Of a DNA stretch of 64,000 nucleotides, positions 1 to 10,939 are shown one piece after another. Location: assembly GCF_020520425.1 (NCBI RefSeq), contig NC_079492.1, forward strand, positions 57,411,042 to 57,475,041, written 5' to 3'. The notes under the pieces are model-generated. The model was not told the DNA's origin and searched no databases. It was given only the letters and a program-made list of their open reading frames with translations. A program made the translations under genes and the position numbers. The stretch's first letter is position 1. Every line of letters starts with the position of its first letter. Origin of the DNA: Spinacia oleracea (Eukaryota > Streptophyta > Magnoliopsida > Caryophyllales > Amaranthaceae).

Positions 1-95
1 CTGAGAACCGTGACGCACCTCTCAAGGGTGCGTCGTAATGTGTCCCTTCGCATGATTTAATCGCTTTCATCACCCTTATGCGAAATTCACTATAA
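1..95 (+). repeat. Fragment related to the Tat-type LTR interior
   Basis: The first about 50 bases match almost exactly the segments at 10271 and 19772, inside the two LTRs of the Tat-like element. They include the short hairpin ACGCACC-N6-GGGTGCGT. Similarity weakens after about base 50 and is gone near base 95, where sequence resembling the Copia B leader begins. This is probably the broken edge of another Tat-family element whose remainder lies left of the window. Confidence 0.6.
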
Positions 96-287
96 AATTA
101 TACGATACTGACCATTATTGACTAAACTGCCGAAAATTCTGCAAACATATAATTAAATAATCGCACGAATTGGCAATTAATTACAAAAATCGAAATTAAT
201 CACCCCTTTAATTCATTGCAAATTTATAAAAGTTAACCATGTTAACTATAATTTATTATGGAATTAATTAGAGGCTCGTGATACCAC
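96..287 (-). mobile_element. Copia A: leader (PBS side), partial
   Basis: Reading on the minus strand this is the leader directly after the 5' LTR of a Copia element. It aligns by eye with 36090-36275 of Copia B: shared blocks include the TTAATCACCCC region and the AACCATGTTAA region. The primer-binding site is at 273-286. No coding sequence is present; the gag-pol part that should follow lies left of the window or has been lost at the junction near base 95. Confidence 0.65.
273..286 (-). other. Primer-binding site of Copia A
   Basis: On the minus strand the sequence is TGGTATCACGAGCC, one base from the LTR end. It resembles the usual plant Copia site TGGTATCAGAGC, which pairs with the 3' end of initiator methionine tRNA, with about two mismatches. 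The mismatches fit an old, inactive copy. Confidence 0.65.
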
Positions 288-1170
288 TGTTAGGTTATGA
301 CAAATATAAAACATATATAATTCATGCGGAAAAAACCATAAATCCAGGAATCCAAATTAATTGCCACATAACAATTAGCATAATTTAGGATGCATACATT
401 TGTAGCGTGCCTTCCCTAGCTGCTCCCGAACCGAACAAGAACAAGTTTAGGACTCCAAGTGTAGTCCCTCCGTAGATAGTCCACAGCACGTTCGGATCCG
501 CCTTAGATTCAATTAACTAGAATTTAGCCTAAGGTTTTATGTTTATTCGATTATAATTTGTGGCAAATTATTAACTCTAGTTTTTAACTAAAAACTATAT
601 GAATACTTTTTGACGTATTATAAATTGTGATTTCCATCACCTATTTATAGGGTAGGATCATCGGAACTAGAAACCATTAGGATTTAATTAACCTAATCTT
701 ATTAAAATTAGATACTAATTAAATCTATTAAGTTAGTGTTTAATTCAACAACTAACTCTAGTAGTTTTAGGAAAATAATAATTACGGGAAAACATGGTAC
801 TTTTCGTCGCTATTTTGGCCATATATCGACGCTTTATGGCGTCAAAATTTAGTACATCGACGTTTCATCAAAGCGTCGAAATATTCACCGTCGATATTTC
901 GTCCCAATACTGCGTCTCTTTTGCTACATTTTGGACGCTCTTTTCTGTCACTATTTTCCAAATTTCAGCGCTTTAATATTTCGACTCTCTATTGGGTTGT
1001 TATTTACTCCACTTTCGCGCAACACAAATACATCTTTCGACCCTTTGCTCCGTCATTTCTTGTGTTTACATTTTGTTCCCCCGAATCTAGACCCTTATAA
1101 GGGTCACAATTTGATATTATATTTTTTACCGCCAAACAAATTTAGACCCTTCTAAGCGTCACAATTTCAA

Positions 1171-4000
1171 ACCATTGTTCTTCATTCCTTTGCATAATAA
1201 TAACATATATAGTTATAAAATCAAATACCATGATTGCATTTATCTCCAAAAATATATATTAAATCAGATATAATGAACAATAAAACTTTAAATAATAATG
1301 TACTACATTATCATAAAACAACATAACTCGTCTAATTTATACTAATTAATTAGCGACAATGTAGTTTACAAAAAGTGCTAACAATCATCCACGCATTAAT
1401 TTGCATTGTCTACTCGGTCAAACTGAAATAAAAGCAATACTATCTAGCATTATTTGCTCTACACTAATCAACATAGTAAAAAACTAAAGAAAAACTTCTT
1501 AATTAAGTACTAATTAAGAAAGTAAATCCTATCGCCATGATAGCTTAGCTTGAAGATAACATGTTAATTCCTTCATCTACGTTTCACCATTACCACTTGA
1601 ATCATCATTAATCTGCAAAGAAAATTTAATATGTCAAATATTTTTTTGGTAAATAAGCAAGCTGTTAAAAAATGTGAAACCTCGTTTGTACAACCTCAAA
1701 ACAACTCTAGGCAAACAACTTTAGTGGATGCTTCGTACCATTATAACAAATGTAATCAGCGCTTCAAAATGATACAAGTATACTAGCATCAATAAGCTCG
1801 CAAATGCAGATAAAAGGAAACAAAGATGAGAAGTGACAGATTATTCTACGTGTGGCATCATATTTCAGTAATATACAAAACATTCTACCTAAATATGTGT
1901 CGTATTCTGTACAAAATATGGCAAGAAGGAATCTGATTTTTATCCTCCTAAATCTCTGTCATATTATGTACTGTATATGGCAAGAAATGATCTCATTTTT
2001 ATCCTACCTAAAGAGCTACTGTTGGGGATGTACATGTTTCCCCCACAATCCCCGACCAACTATCTGCTGATTTGGTTTTGGAAGCTCAACTAGAGGATGT
2101 GTTGGGTGTGTGAATGAATGAAACAGCAACATAAGTCTTAATCTAGTGGGTGAGCCTACCTGACTTTGAGTCAACCTAGGAAGACTTTTCTACTATGGCT
2201 ATGCACTTTCCTGAGTTCCAGTAGGTGGCTGTTTGGGAGGGAGGTAATGCAAGGAATCAAATTAAGCCTGTATTATACACACTTACAGTAGGAAGAAAGG
2301 CAAGGGTAAATCAGACATTCAAAGTGGAAGTTAGTTGTATCTGCGTTTAGAGGGAATGTATGTATTTCCTTGAATGTAGGAAGACTAGTTATGATAAACA
2401 GTATATAATGGAGAGGAATCAAAGAGAAGGTTGTGGATTCATTTATTGAGAGTAAACTTAAGGAGAGTAGCTCACCTCTCGAAATATTTAGCCTAACATT
2501 TCTTTCTCTTGCAAGAAAAATTAGAGGAATCTTAGAATCTGATCATGTTGATTTGACTAGCAGTTTCTATAGCATCTCGCAGTGTTGTCAATCACTAATC
2601 TAACAGATGCAATAATCAACATCTTATGTTAAAAGAAAATAATTCAGACAGGTGCAGCATTGTTGTTTCAGATGTTCGTCAGTGTTATACTGTTCTGCAT
2701 TCATTCTTAAGGAGACACCGAGAAAAATGGATTCACTTGAAAAGATTGCATAACAAAAATCGATTTATTTGGCAGATTTAAGTGTGACAGTTCTCTAATA
2801 AATGGAAACTCTATGCTGATACCTTGACGTTACTAGTGTGTTAGTATTGTTGATGTAGTGAATGATGAATTTTTTTTGGAAACCTAGTTTGCCTAACCGT
2901 GAGTGTATACCCTGATGTGCCGAATTAAAAAAGATCTTTGAGAAATCAAAAGATTGTTATTGTGTACTAAGCTGAAAGGCCAGTAGTGAGCATGAGAACT
3001 GAGGTTATTGTACGTGAGTTGTGAGCAGAAGAACTGAGTTCTTTGCATGATATCTCATGTTATCAGTAAGATGATTTCCAGAGGCTAACAAGTCTACCTC
3101 TTTGAAGATACAGTAGGCTGAGTTCCAGAGGCTAACAGGTCTACTACACTGTCATAGCAGCAACAATATTCAACTTATGGACTATCATAGCAGCAACAAT
3201 ATACAACAATAAAAGGAGGACGACCAGGAAGAATGCATCTAGTATTTTTAATTTCACAAGTATATATCTCAAATGCTACCCAACTTAGAGTTATAAATCA
3301 TGTTTATGGTCACAATCACAAAAAAAAGTCAAGCTTAGCAACATAGTTAACTCCATATAAAATTACCTTGCTTTTTTGGCAATAGTGTCCACGTCTCATG
3401 TCTCGGCCTATTTTTCACCACTGCCACCAGACCTTGACGTTCACTAATCCTTAAAATCCTTCTGTTAAGCTACACACACAAAAACGTTAAAAATTAAAGT
3501 TAGAAAGATCTACAATTCTTTTAATCAACATACCAACCAAATCATGAAGCAACCTATGGCTAAGAAAAGAATCCATTATTTATGGTCTGTCCAGGACATG
3601 ATATATAATATAACATATTAAAACGTCAAGGCAATATATTTTCTAGGAGGGAAAGGAGAAGGTTTTTTTTAATGCTAGCTTTTTCTAAAACTTCAGCACA
3701 CAATTAAGATTTAAGGCAACCAAAAACAATAACTGAGTATCCTAGACTCCAAAAACCATCAAAAATATCAAAAGCCTTCTCATCAAATGTTTTTTACATA
3801 GGTGAAGTACTTTTAAACCTCTTCAGATTCCATTGAATTAGAAAACAGAAATATCAAACACTAATACCAATTATCACTGCTGCCTTTTTGTCAGACTATC
3901 TCATGAACGACATTAAGTACCTAAAACAAAAAACCCAGATCAATTAAGGATGTCCAAAATAATTACTCTGTGAAATACAAAAACCAAAAACTAACAATTA
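1171..4000. other. No recognised gene
   Basis: AT-rich, non-repetitive sequence inside the CACTA-like block. Short reading frames exist, but none shows a domain or a run of exons that I recognise. Confidence 0.5.
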
Positions 4001-4016
4001 ACCCTAAATTAACCAC

Positions 4017-4019
4017 ATA

Positions 4020-4079
<60 letters not shown>

Positions 4080-4088
4080 AATAATAAT
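4017..4088. repeat. (AAT)n microsatellite
   Basis: About 70 bases of almost pure AAT/ATA triplets with one short interruption (AAAAAT) near 4056. The poly-isoleucine frame read on the minus strand here is only the translation of this repeat. Confidence 0.95.
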
Positions 4089-4428
4089 TAATCTCATCGT
4101 ATCTCGGTCAATAGCAAAGCAATACCGTAAATGTGACATTACCTGAATATTGGGAAGGTTATTTTCTTCAAAAGTTGTCTGAACCCAAATAAAGGAAAGA
4201 AAGAGACTAAATACTCGGTCTAAGTGAAACAAGCTCTTGGAAACCACAAAAGATAAAGACAAACACAAAATCTCTTATGAACATTGCGTAGACTATTCAA
4301 AATTTACATTGCATACATGTCTATGAACATTGCGAAAGCTATTCAAATTTTACATTGCGAAGGTCATTCAAAATTTACTCGGTCTAAGTGACATAGCAAA
4401 GGCTATTCAAAATTCATAGTTTGCATAC

Positions 4429-4560
4429 CTGTTTCGAGAAAATTAAGGTCCACAGGAGAAAAAACATTTGCAGTACGCTTCAGAAGTATGTTGTTAATTA
4501 TCTCCCCATCGTGTATCACAAAATGTGTCTTCCAAGAAATTATAATCCATAAACAATGAT
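4429..4560 (-). pseudogene. Exon-like segment, unidentified
   Basis: On the minus strand an open segment ends in a good splice donor (ACAG|GTATGC) at 4429. Its peptide includes HFVIHDGEIINN and ANVFSPVDLNFLET. A second short minus-strand segment ending at a GTAATG donor lies near 4142. They look like captured or decayed exons, but I do not recognise the family and cannot link them to one gene. Confidence 0.3.
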
Positions 4561-5006
4561 AGGAAGACCACCATTTTAACAAGAGAAAGATTGCACAAAA
4601 ATGACATACAATTAACAGCATTGTGGTGTTTGGGATTAAAGCTCAGATCAATCACCTATTCTTTGACCATCATTAATTGTACCAGATGTTTAAAAACCAT
4701 ATTACAATGGATAAATGCTAAGAAATAAAAAAAAAGTGAGCTATAATAAGTCATAGACTAGGTGGGAAGAGGATATAGGAAATCTAGATTGAGGAAAGGA
4801 GTACTCTGGACTACTATAGTTGCAACAAATATCTTGTTTGGGTTATCAGAACAAAGCTTCATGGCACATAAACGATACAGATATAGACAAAATTATAAAA
4901 CACTCTCACTATACTGTACGGAATAGACTCAGAAGATATATTGGGAGGAAAGTCAGTTGAATTGATAGGTGTAGGTTTCGAAACTATACTGTATGAAATT
5001 ATAAAT

Positions 5007-5173
5007 TACATTTTGCTATAGTTTATTAGTAGGAATATTTACTGATCAGTGCCAAAGGGTCGAAAGATGGAGCGCACTGATCAGTAAATATTCCTACTAA
5101 TAAACTATAGCAAAATGTACGTCTCATTGTCACCTAAATTAATCAAAACGTCTTATTTTTGGAATAGAGGGGG
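5007..5173. mobile_element. Foldback/Stowaway-like MITE piece with a perfect hairpin
   Basis: The arms 5007-5052 and 5074-5119 are perfect 46-bp inverted complements around a 21-base loop. The sequence right of the hairpin runs to GGAATAGAGGGGG followed by TA at 5174-5175, as in Stowaway-type MITE ends. The matching left terminus is not present, so the element looks truncated or rearranged. A perfect 46-bp stem in an otherwise decayed stretch suggests recent origin or an inverted duplication. Confidence 0.65.
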
Positions 5174-5869
5174 TACAATCTTCAGGATTTGAGCGTGATA
5201 CATTATGCAAATTGCAATACAAATACTCTTACTCTCGTAAGTGTTCCATATATAACACTCGTAATTAATGATTATGACTTAAGACCAGTAATAAGCTAAT
5301 AATCCAATAAGAATGATAGTTATTTCCTCAATAGGATTATGCAGCTGATGATACAAAAATATTCATCCCTGATCATGTTGTTAAAAAAATATTTTACACA
5401 AGTAGTTGTTTTATTTGCATTATTAACATCAATTACTGAATAGAGCGGCATTCGGCTTCATTTTCCAAGGCATGTTGCCAGTTCTATGACCACTTGCCTA
5501 CTTTGAAATGAGTTTCATTTTTTTAGCTTTATTTAGAAGGTGTATACCAAGAACAGGCACAAAACAATAAAAGCTCTTGGATCAGACTCCAAGAATTACA
5601 CCAATCAACTTCAATTCAAGCTTAAACAATGCAAATTTCCTCCTAATAAGATTAAATTAAAGATCATATTTTAGGACCAACCCAGTTGGTTTTGAAATTA
5701 AAAAAAGACCTTGTAATTGTTTAGTGTTGTTTGTGTTTTCTCTGCTTATCTGTTTTTTTATTGTTTCTTAGAGGTTTAGGTTGAGGAGGCATCCTTATAA
5801 GACCGGTTTTCTCACCTCTAAGTTAATTAAGGTTGTATTGAGATGTAAAAATGAATATACTATACGCAG

Positions 5870-5992
5870 GACGTCAATGATGTGCTTACTGCCATAGATC
5901 ATGTAATCAGCTTAAAGTTGGCTGACCCTCCCATAATTGTTGTTTTTAGTGGTTCCCATGGTGACTTTTTGAGTGCCCACCTTATTGTTCAG
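5870..5992 (+). pseudogene. Captured exon of acylamino-acid-releasing enzyme
   Basis: A 123-base open exon is bounded by a good acceptor (TACGCAG|GACG) and donor (TTCAG|GTACAT). It encodes 41 residues including DVNDVLTAIDHVI and FSGSHGDFLSAHLI. The prolyl-oligopeptidase family enzyme AARE has the same block around its nucleophile, usually as GGSHGGFL; the serine is kept here, but a flanking glycine is replaced by aspartate. No neighbouring AARE exons are visible on either side within several hundred bases. This is therefore a single exon moved with its splice sites, not a functional gene. It lies on the plus strand inside the CACTA-like block. Confidence 0.75.
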
Positions 5993-5999
5993 GTACATA

Positions 6000-7560
6000 G
6001 AAGGTTTATTTATTTTGGTCTTTCATGACATTTATTATTGATCACATGTATCTCTTCATGGGGCCTCTCTTTGGCTTTCCATTTTCGTCCTTCATAACCT
6101 TATCTCATGTAATTAATCTCTATTTCTCTTTCTTTCATGCTATCTATAATATTCGTAGAGATGCTAATTTTTTCTTTAACTCTACCTCAAAATTAATGGT
6201 CAAACTTCTATTGTGAAATTTCTCCATCATATTATTTTCCACTTTTCATTGTTTTGAAAAGGAAGTAATACTGCAACTTTCGAATAAAGATTAAATATGG
6301 TTTTGAAAGGAATTAAAGAAAAGGATAAGATAACACATTGCGTTTTTGAATGGAATGAAATACTTACTTGCATACCAAAAAAAATAACATTTGATTACTA
6401 AACTACAATGTAGGAGATACAAACTTAAACACAAAATGTGAAACACAATGAAAACTAAAGCAATTGCATATATAGGCAACATATGACTCAAATGAAAATT
6501 GACAATCATCGAAATTAAACCTCGTGCCTAAGACTAAATAAAAATTCTTTTTTTATTAATCATCAGCACCAGTAAACCTTAGTGGCACAATGAATCGGCA
6601 CGAGAGTACCGAGTGAAAACAACTAAAGCCAAAAGAGGGACGACATGAATGGTAACTAAAACAGGAAGAATAAATTCCTAAAAAGGCTCAATAATATCAA
6701 GACGGCATATTCTATTAAACAATCAACCACACCAAATGAACAACCAAGATAAACAGGATCATGGAAAGAAAAAACCGCACAAAAAAAAGTAAAAAATACC
6801 ACAAAAAGTTGAAGTTACAGCTTAAGACCAAACCCTTTCCAGAAAACAAAACCACACTAAACCCTCCGCATTTAGAAAAGTGAATCATCTATAGCTTATA
6901 TAGGAAATAGATTAATCCAAAGGATAACTAACTAGAGTTCTCACCAAGGCAGTATAATGTGGTTTTCTGTTGCATGAAATACCGACGAACCTCTTCATCA
7001 ACAAGAATAAGGTTAAGGTGATATTTGACATTAAATATTTTATTGTGTTGCGATGTGTAGGCGCCAACTCATATGGACTTGGGAACATTCTTATAGGAAT
7101 TCATTCAATTCAGAACCGAGTAAGAAACCGCAGAAAATTTGAGCAACATCAAATTATCAAGTACTAACAACTCCTGATGCGATTTTTCAAAAACTACAAA
7201 TACACAATACACTTCAATAGCATTGAGTAAACAAGATAAGCTTGCAAAAAACCTTGATGGAGTAAATAAGAAAACATAGAGGTAGCCAAAAACTAATTAA
7301 GATAACAACTTCGTATTACATTTTTGGGTACCTCTAACTGGTCCCCCATCCATCAACACAAATTTGGAAAGTGTCTGGGTTTCAACATGAGTGTATGCAC
7401 CTGAACCAGTGGAATCTTTTAAAAAAACAAAACCCAGATCAATTATACAATTAACCCTAACTCCAAAACATAAAAGTAATATGTTAAATTGTCATATAAG
7501 TTTGTTAATTACCTCAAAAGTATTAGAAATCTATGGAAAATAAAGATAAATCATTCAAAT
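6000..7560. other. No recognised gene
   Basis: AT-rich sequence of the CACTA-like block. A minus-strand peptide VDEEVRRYFMQQKT near 6970-7015 and one with GAYTHVETQTLSKF near 7350-7420 look exon-like but were not identified. Confidence 0.4.
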
Positions 7561-7587
7561 TTAGGCAACATAAGTGAAAAAACATAC

Positions 7588-7749
7588 CTCCAAAAAGTTA
7601 TTGGCATGGATTTTGAACGAGTTGTGAAGGTAAAGAGTGATTAATTGGTAATTTATCGATCTTGACAGCTCACAATAAGCCTTGGCGTCAACTGCAATTT
7701 CTTGTGTCGCGAATCGGCTGCCGACCACTACATTACGCATCGGCATCAT
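7588..7749 (-). pseudogene. Exon-like segment, unidentified
   Basis: On the minus strand a frame opens at an ATG near 7749 and ends in a donor-like GGAG|GTATG at 7588. The peptide includes RFATQEIAVDAKAYCELS. Upstream on the same strand (7790-8058) is a CT-rich stretch with a further ATG frame that could be a 5' leader. It resembles the 5' end of a captured gene. I do not recognise the family. Confidence 0.3.
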
Positions 7750-8679
7750 CGATTAAGCGTATCCCAATACGTCAAGGCACTTGAACAATTATGGCATTCT
7801 TAATGTTAATACTTGCAGATGCAATTGAAAATTTAGGGGCGAAATAAGTGAACTGAAAATCGAGAGAATGAATTGGTACCTATAGGGGTTCGTGAAAGAC
7901 AGGCGACGCAAATTACATATGAAATTCGGGAGCATCGGCGAAAGAGGACGGTGGAAAGTCTGATGAAAAGAGATCCGGCAGCGTCGGGGAAAGTCGGATG
8001 GAAGGAGATCTGCCATTGTTGTTTACTCTCTCTCTCCCTTCTCTTTACCAACAATTGAGGTTGAATCGTTGAATTGTCAACCGTTTAGGGAATTCGTGGG
8101 AGGTGGGGGTAGCCTAAATTTAGGAGGTGGGGGTATTTCCGAATATTTTTAGGTTGAAAATTCTTGTTTAACGGGACAATAAACAAACATGTGGGCAACA
8201 CATGTTTATTTGCACCAATAAAGACGCTTTTAGTGGTCCGTATATTTTTCAACGTAGACAAGCGTCTAAATATGTAAACTAGAAATCTGCGCACCAAAAT
8301 GTATAGCGACCATTCTCAAAACCGTCGAAGCAATTCGGTCTAAATTTGTATGTTATTTTTAATTAATCGAACTAATCCTAAACACTTAAGGATTTGATGC
8401 ATGCACGAACTCAACGCACACACATGCACAACCCACGAAGGGCGATTGGTGCGCGCGCGACGAGAGCTCGGCCCAGCAGCGCTGCAGCCCACGCTTGGGC
8501 GTGCCAACCTGCTGGCCTCGCTGTGCCTGGTCTTGCGTGTTTCTTGGCTGGGCCTTGCGGTGCTTGGCAGGCTGCTTGCTACCTTGCTGCGTGCGGGCTT
8601 TGCTAGGCGCAGGCCTGGCTTCGTGCTGGGCCTTGCGTCTAGCAAGTTCGTCCGATGTTTATTTCGTGCGACGCGCTTC

Positions 8680-9010
8680 CGTTTAATTTTCCGATTCCGG
8701 AATTCGTTTCCGATTAGAACAATATTTAATATTTCCGATTCCGTAATTAATTTCCGTTTCGAACAAATATTTAATATTTTAGATTCTGGAATTATTTTCC
8801 AATTCCGATAATATTTCCGATTCCGGCAATAATTCCGTTTCCGGCAATATTTTCCATTCCCGCAATATTTCCATTTCTGATAATATTTTCCGATACGTAC
8901 CATGTTTCCGTTTCCGGCAACATCTACGACTTGGATAATATTTATATTTCCGATACGATCTATATTTCCGTTTCCGGCAACATCATCGTTTCCGGAGTAT
9001 TCATAATTTG
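8680..9010. repeat. CCGATTCCGG-type short repeats in the Copia A LTR
   Basis: Degenerate direct repeats of about 17-22 bases built on TTTCCGATTCCGGCAATA. The same block is present in both Copia B LTRs (28380-28730 and 38098-38440), so it is a family feature of this LTR and not a satellite. Confidence 0.8.
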
Positions 9011-9316
9011 CCTTTTGACGATTTCAGCTCCAACTGGAACAGAGATCCGTCGATTCCGAATATCCATAAATGGAGTATTTAATTCACTTAAATACTTGAC
9101 CCGTTCACGTACTATTTGTGTGACCCTACGGGTTCAGTCAAGAGTAAGCTGTGGATTAATATTATTAATTCCACTTGAACTGAAGCGGCCTCTAGCTAGG
9201 CGTACAGTTCACTTGATCTCACTGAATTAATAACTTGTATAATTAATTAATACTGAACCGCATTTATTAGACTTAGCATTGAATACATACTTGGACCAAG
9301 GGCATTATTTCTTTCA

Positions 9317-9388
9317 GTCTCCCACTTGTCCTTAGGGACAAGTGTGCATTTCCTAATTCCTTTGTCGCTTGATGCTTGCTCATGAACA
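9317..9388 (-). mobile_element. Copia A: PPT-side internal sequence, left piece
   Basis: Directly after the LTR end lies the minus-strand purine tract GGACAAGTGGGAGAC (9317-9331), as at 29036-29050 in Copia B. The following bases match Copia B up to the insertion point of the Tat element at 9393 and resume at 20427. Confidence 0.75.
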
Positions 9389-9393
9389 TAAGG
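9389..9393. repeat. Target-site duplication TAAGG, left
   Basis: TAAGG directly precedes the left LTR. The same five bases follow the right LTR at 20422-20426. Confidence 0.9.
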
Positions 9394-10920
9394 TGTAGAC
9401 ACCTACATTTGTCCCCGTTCCCGAAAGGGAAAGGTTCGATGATGAAAGCGTAAATCTCCACTTGACAACGCATCTCCTATAAAATAACGAATCTCAATTC
9501 CCCTTTTCATTTCACCCGAAACCTGCTATTTATAGAAAACCTGCTATTTATGGAAACCTGCTAAAAATAGTAACTGCCGTAAAGGGTAGCTTCTAAAAGT
9601 GGCAAGTCATAAAAGATAGAAACCTGTCAGAATTAGGTGTTGCACTCCAACATAAATCATAAATGAGATAGAAAACTGCGAGAATCCTATTCCTAATATG
9701 ATTCGGAAATAAGAGTTACGTATTAATTAAAATCCTAACGAGCCTAGAGTTCGTAACGGGCCCAGACGCATTCCGTCATAAAATTGATACGCAATGAAAG
9801 ACTCGATTAAATCTCAAACACTACGGATTTTAGGAATCCGAATCTGACAAAGAAACGGCCCAAACAGCAATTTCAACGCCCAGCCCTGGGCGCTGAAATT
9901 GCCTGGATCCTATTTTCAACGCCCAGAGCTGGGCGCCGAAATCTTTGACGCCCAAGCCTGGGCGCTGAAAATACCTGGTACGTGTTTTTTCCTAATTCTT
10001 TGTGGATTAGAGCTCTGCAATTCTATCTTTCCACAAACTCTTTCCTATAAATAGACCCCTAAGTTCGACGTAAAACAGACAACAATGACAACGACACACA
10101 ATTCATATTCTGAGTATTGACTCCAACCCCTAGTCTAAGCCTCACGCTGCGAAATTGTTCACGCGTTCTGTAGCAATCGATCCATAAATCGAACAGAACG
10201 TATCCTGTCCCATAATTTGAGATTCGTTAAATAAAAAGGAGAAATAGCAAAGTCAAAGTGGTTAGTTTTCTGAGAACCGTGACGCACCTCTCAAGGGTGC
10301 GTCGTAATGTGTCCCTTTTCTATGATTTAATTGTTTTCCTCGCCCTTTTTATGAACTGTTAAACTAACTAAATCTGATTGTTCTACCACGCCTAACAAAT
10401 ATAATATTTTTGGGAAATTGGATTATCATGCTAGGTCCCTTAATGCAATCTAAATCAGATAATCGCGATCGATCTAGTATTATATGTTGCATATTGCTAA
10501 AATCAACTCATATTAGTTTAATAGTTAACGCATGTCCCTTCAATTATTTATGCTGAGCTAGTAAGGATATCCTGCCTCTGGAGTTATCGAAGAGTGAGTA
10601 CTCCTCTCGGTAGTTACAGTCCCCCGAACCCTCAATCTCTACCTTGCGGGTGTATGTTGAGAGATCCCCACACCAGGGATCACAAGGGAACCTACGGCCG
10701 TCGTGGTCAAACATTATTGCACTCCCTTTATGTCACGATAACCGGGTTTTGTCAGTTTTTCTCATTGTCGTTAAAAACTGAATGGGGACTCCTATATTAC
10801 TAGTCAATTGGGTGTATACTCACAGGAAATCCAATTACACTTGATTGAATAAAAAAGAAGCGTCACACCCACGAGGGATGAGGTCATGCATTAGCCTCGT
10901 GCTTTTTCGACCCCCTCACA
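9394..10920 (+). repeat. Left (5') LTR of the Tat-like element
   Basis: 1527 bases, TG...CA ends. It contains three hairpin modules (9877-9964), a likely TATA region (CTATAAATAG near 10046) and the conserved ACGCACC hairpin at 10281. The copy at 18894-20421 is nearly identical. Confidence 0.93.
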
Positions 10921-10921
10921 G

Positions 10922-10939
10922 TGGCGACTCCGCTGGGGA
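10922..10939 (+). other. Primer-binding site of the Tat-like element
   Basis: TGGCGACTCCGCTGGGGA starts one base after the LTR. A site starting TGGCGACTC would pair with a tRNA ending GAGTCGCCA, probably tRNA-Arg, as reported for Tat/Ogre elements. The tRNA identity is from memory of the family, not checked. Confidence 0.75.

Larger units (their letters stand above)
784..8335. mobile_element. CACTA-like insertion (degenerate) with captured exons
   Basis: This block interrupts the Copia A LTR. Its left about 390 bases are dense in GACGCT, AGCGTC and CGTCGCTAT words in both orientations, and the right about 130 bases carry the same words (GACGCTTTT at 8223, AGCGTCT at 8261, TAGCGACC at 8303). 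Such subterminal repeats are typical of CACTA (En/Spm) elements. A canonical CACTA terminus is not intact: the left edge reads AATTACGGGAAAA where CACTACGGGAAAA might be expected, and no clear 3-bp target duplication was found. No transposase domain was recognised. It could also be several insertions. Boundaries are good to about 20 bases. Confidence 0.4.
288..9316 (-). repeat. Copia A LTR, interrupted
   Basis: The LTR begins TGTTAGGTTATG at 288 and ends in TTTCTTTCA at 9316. It aligns in blocks with both Copia B LTRs, for example the block around GTAGCGTGCC, the one around GATAGTCCACAGCACG, and the CCGATTCCGG-rich part. The two LTR pieces are 288 to about 783 and about 8336 to 9316. It is much more diverged from the Copia B LTRs than those are from each other. 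Oddly, the PBS side lies on its left and the polypurine side on its right, so internal sequence flanks it on both outer sides. That is the arrangement of an LTR shared by two tandem elements. Confidence 0.7.

Noticed and set aside
3963-4268. Frame with a poly-isoleucine stretch
   Set aside because: Translation of the (AAT)n microsatellite.
8340-8903. Long frames on both strands in GC-rich DNA, up to 187 codons
   Set aside because: They lie in the GC-rich and CCGATTCCGG-repeat part of the Copia A LTR. Overlapping frames in several phases and repeat-derived peptides (NRKYYRN-like) mark them as non-coding; the same holds for 28098-28646 and 37820-38246.
10046-10056. Calling a precise TATA box and transcript start for the Tat LTR
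   Set aside because: CTATAAATAG is plausible, but one motif in AT-rich DNA without transcript data is not enough for a separate feature.
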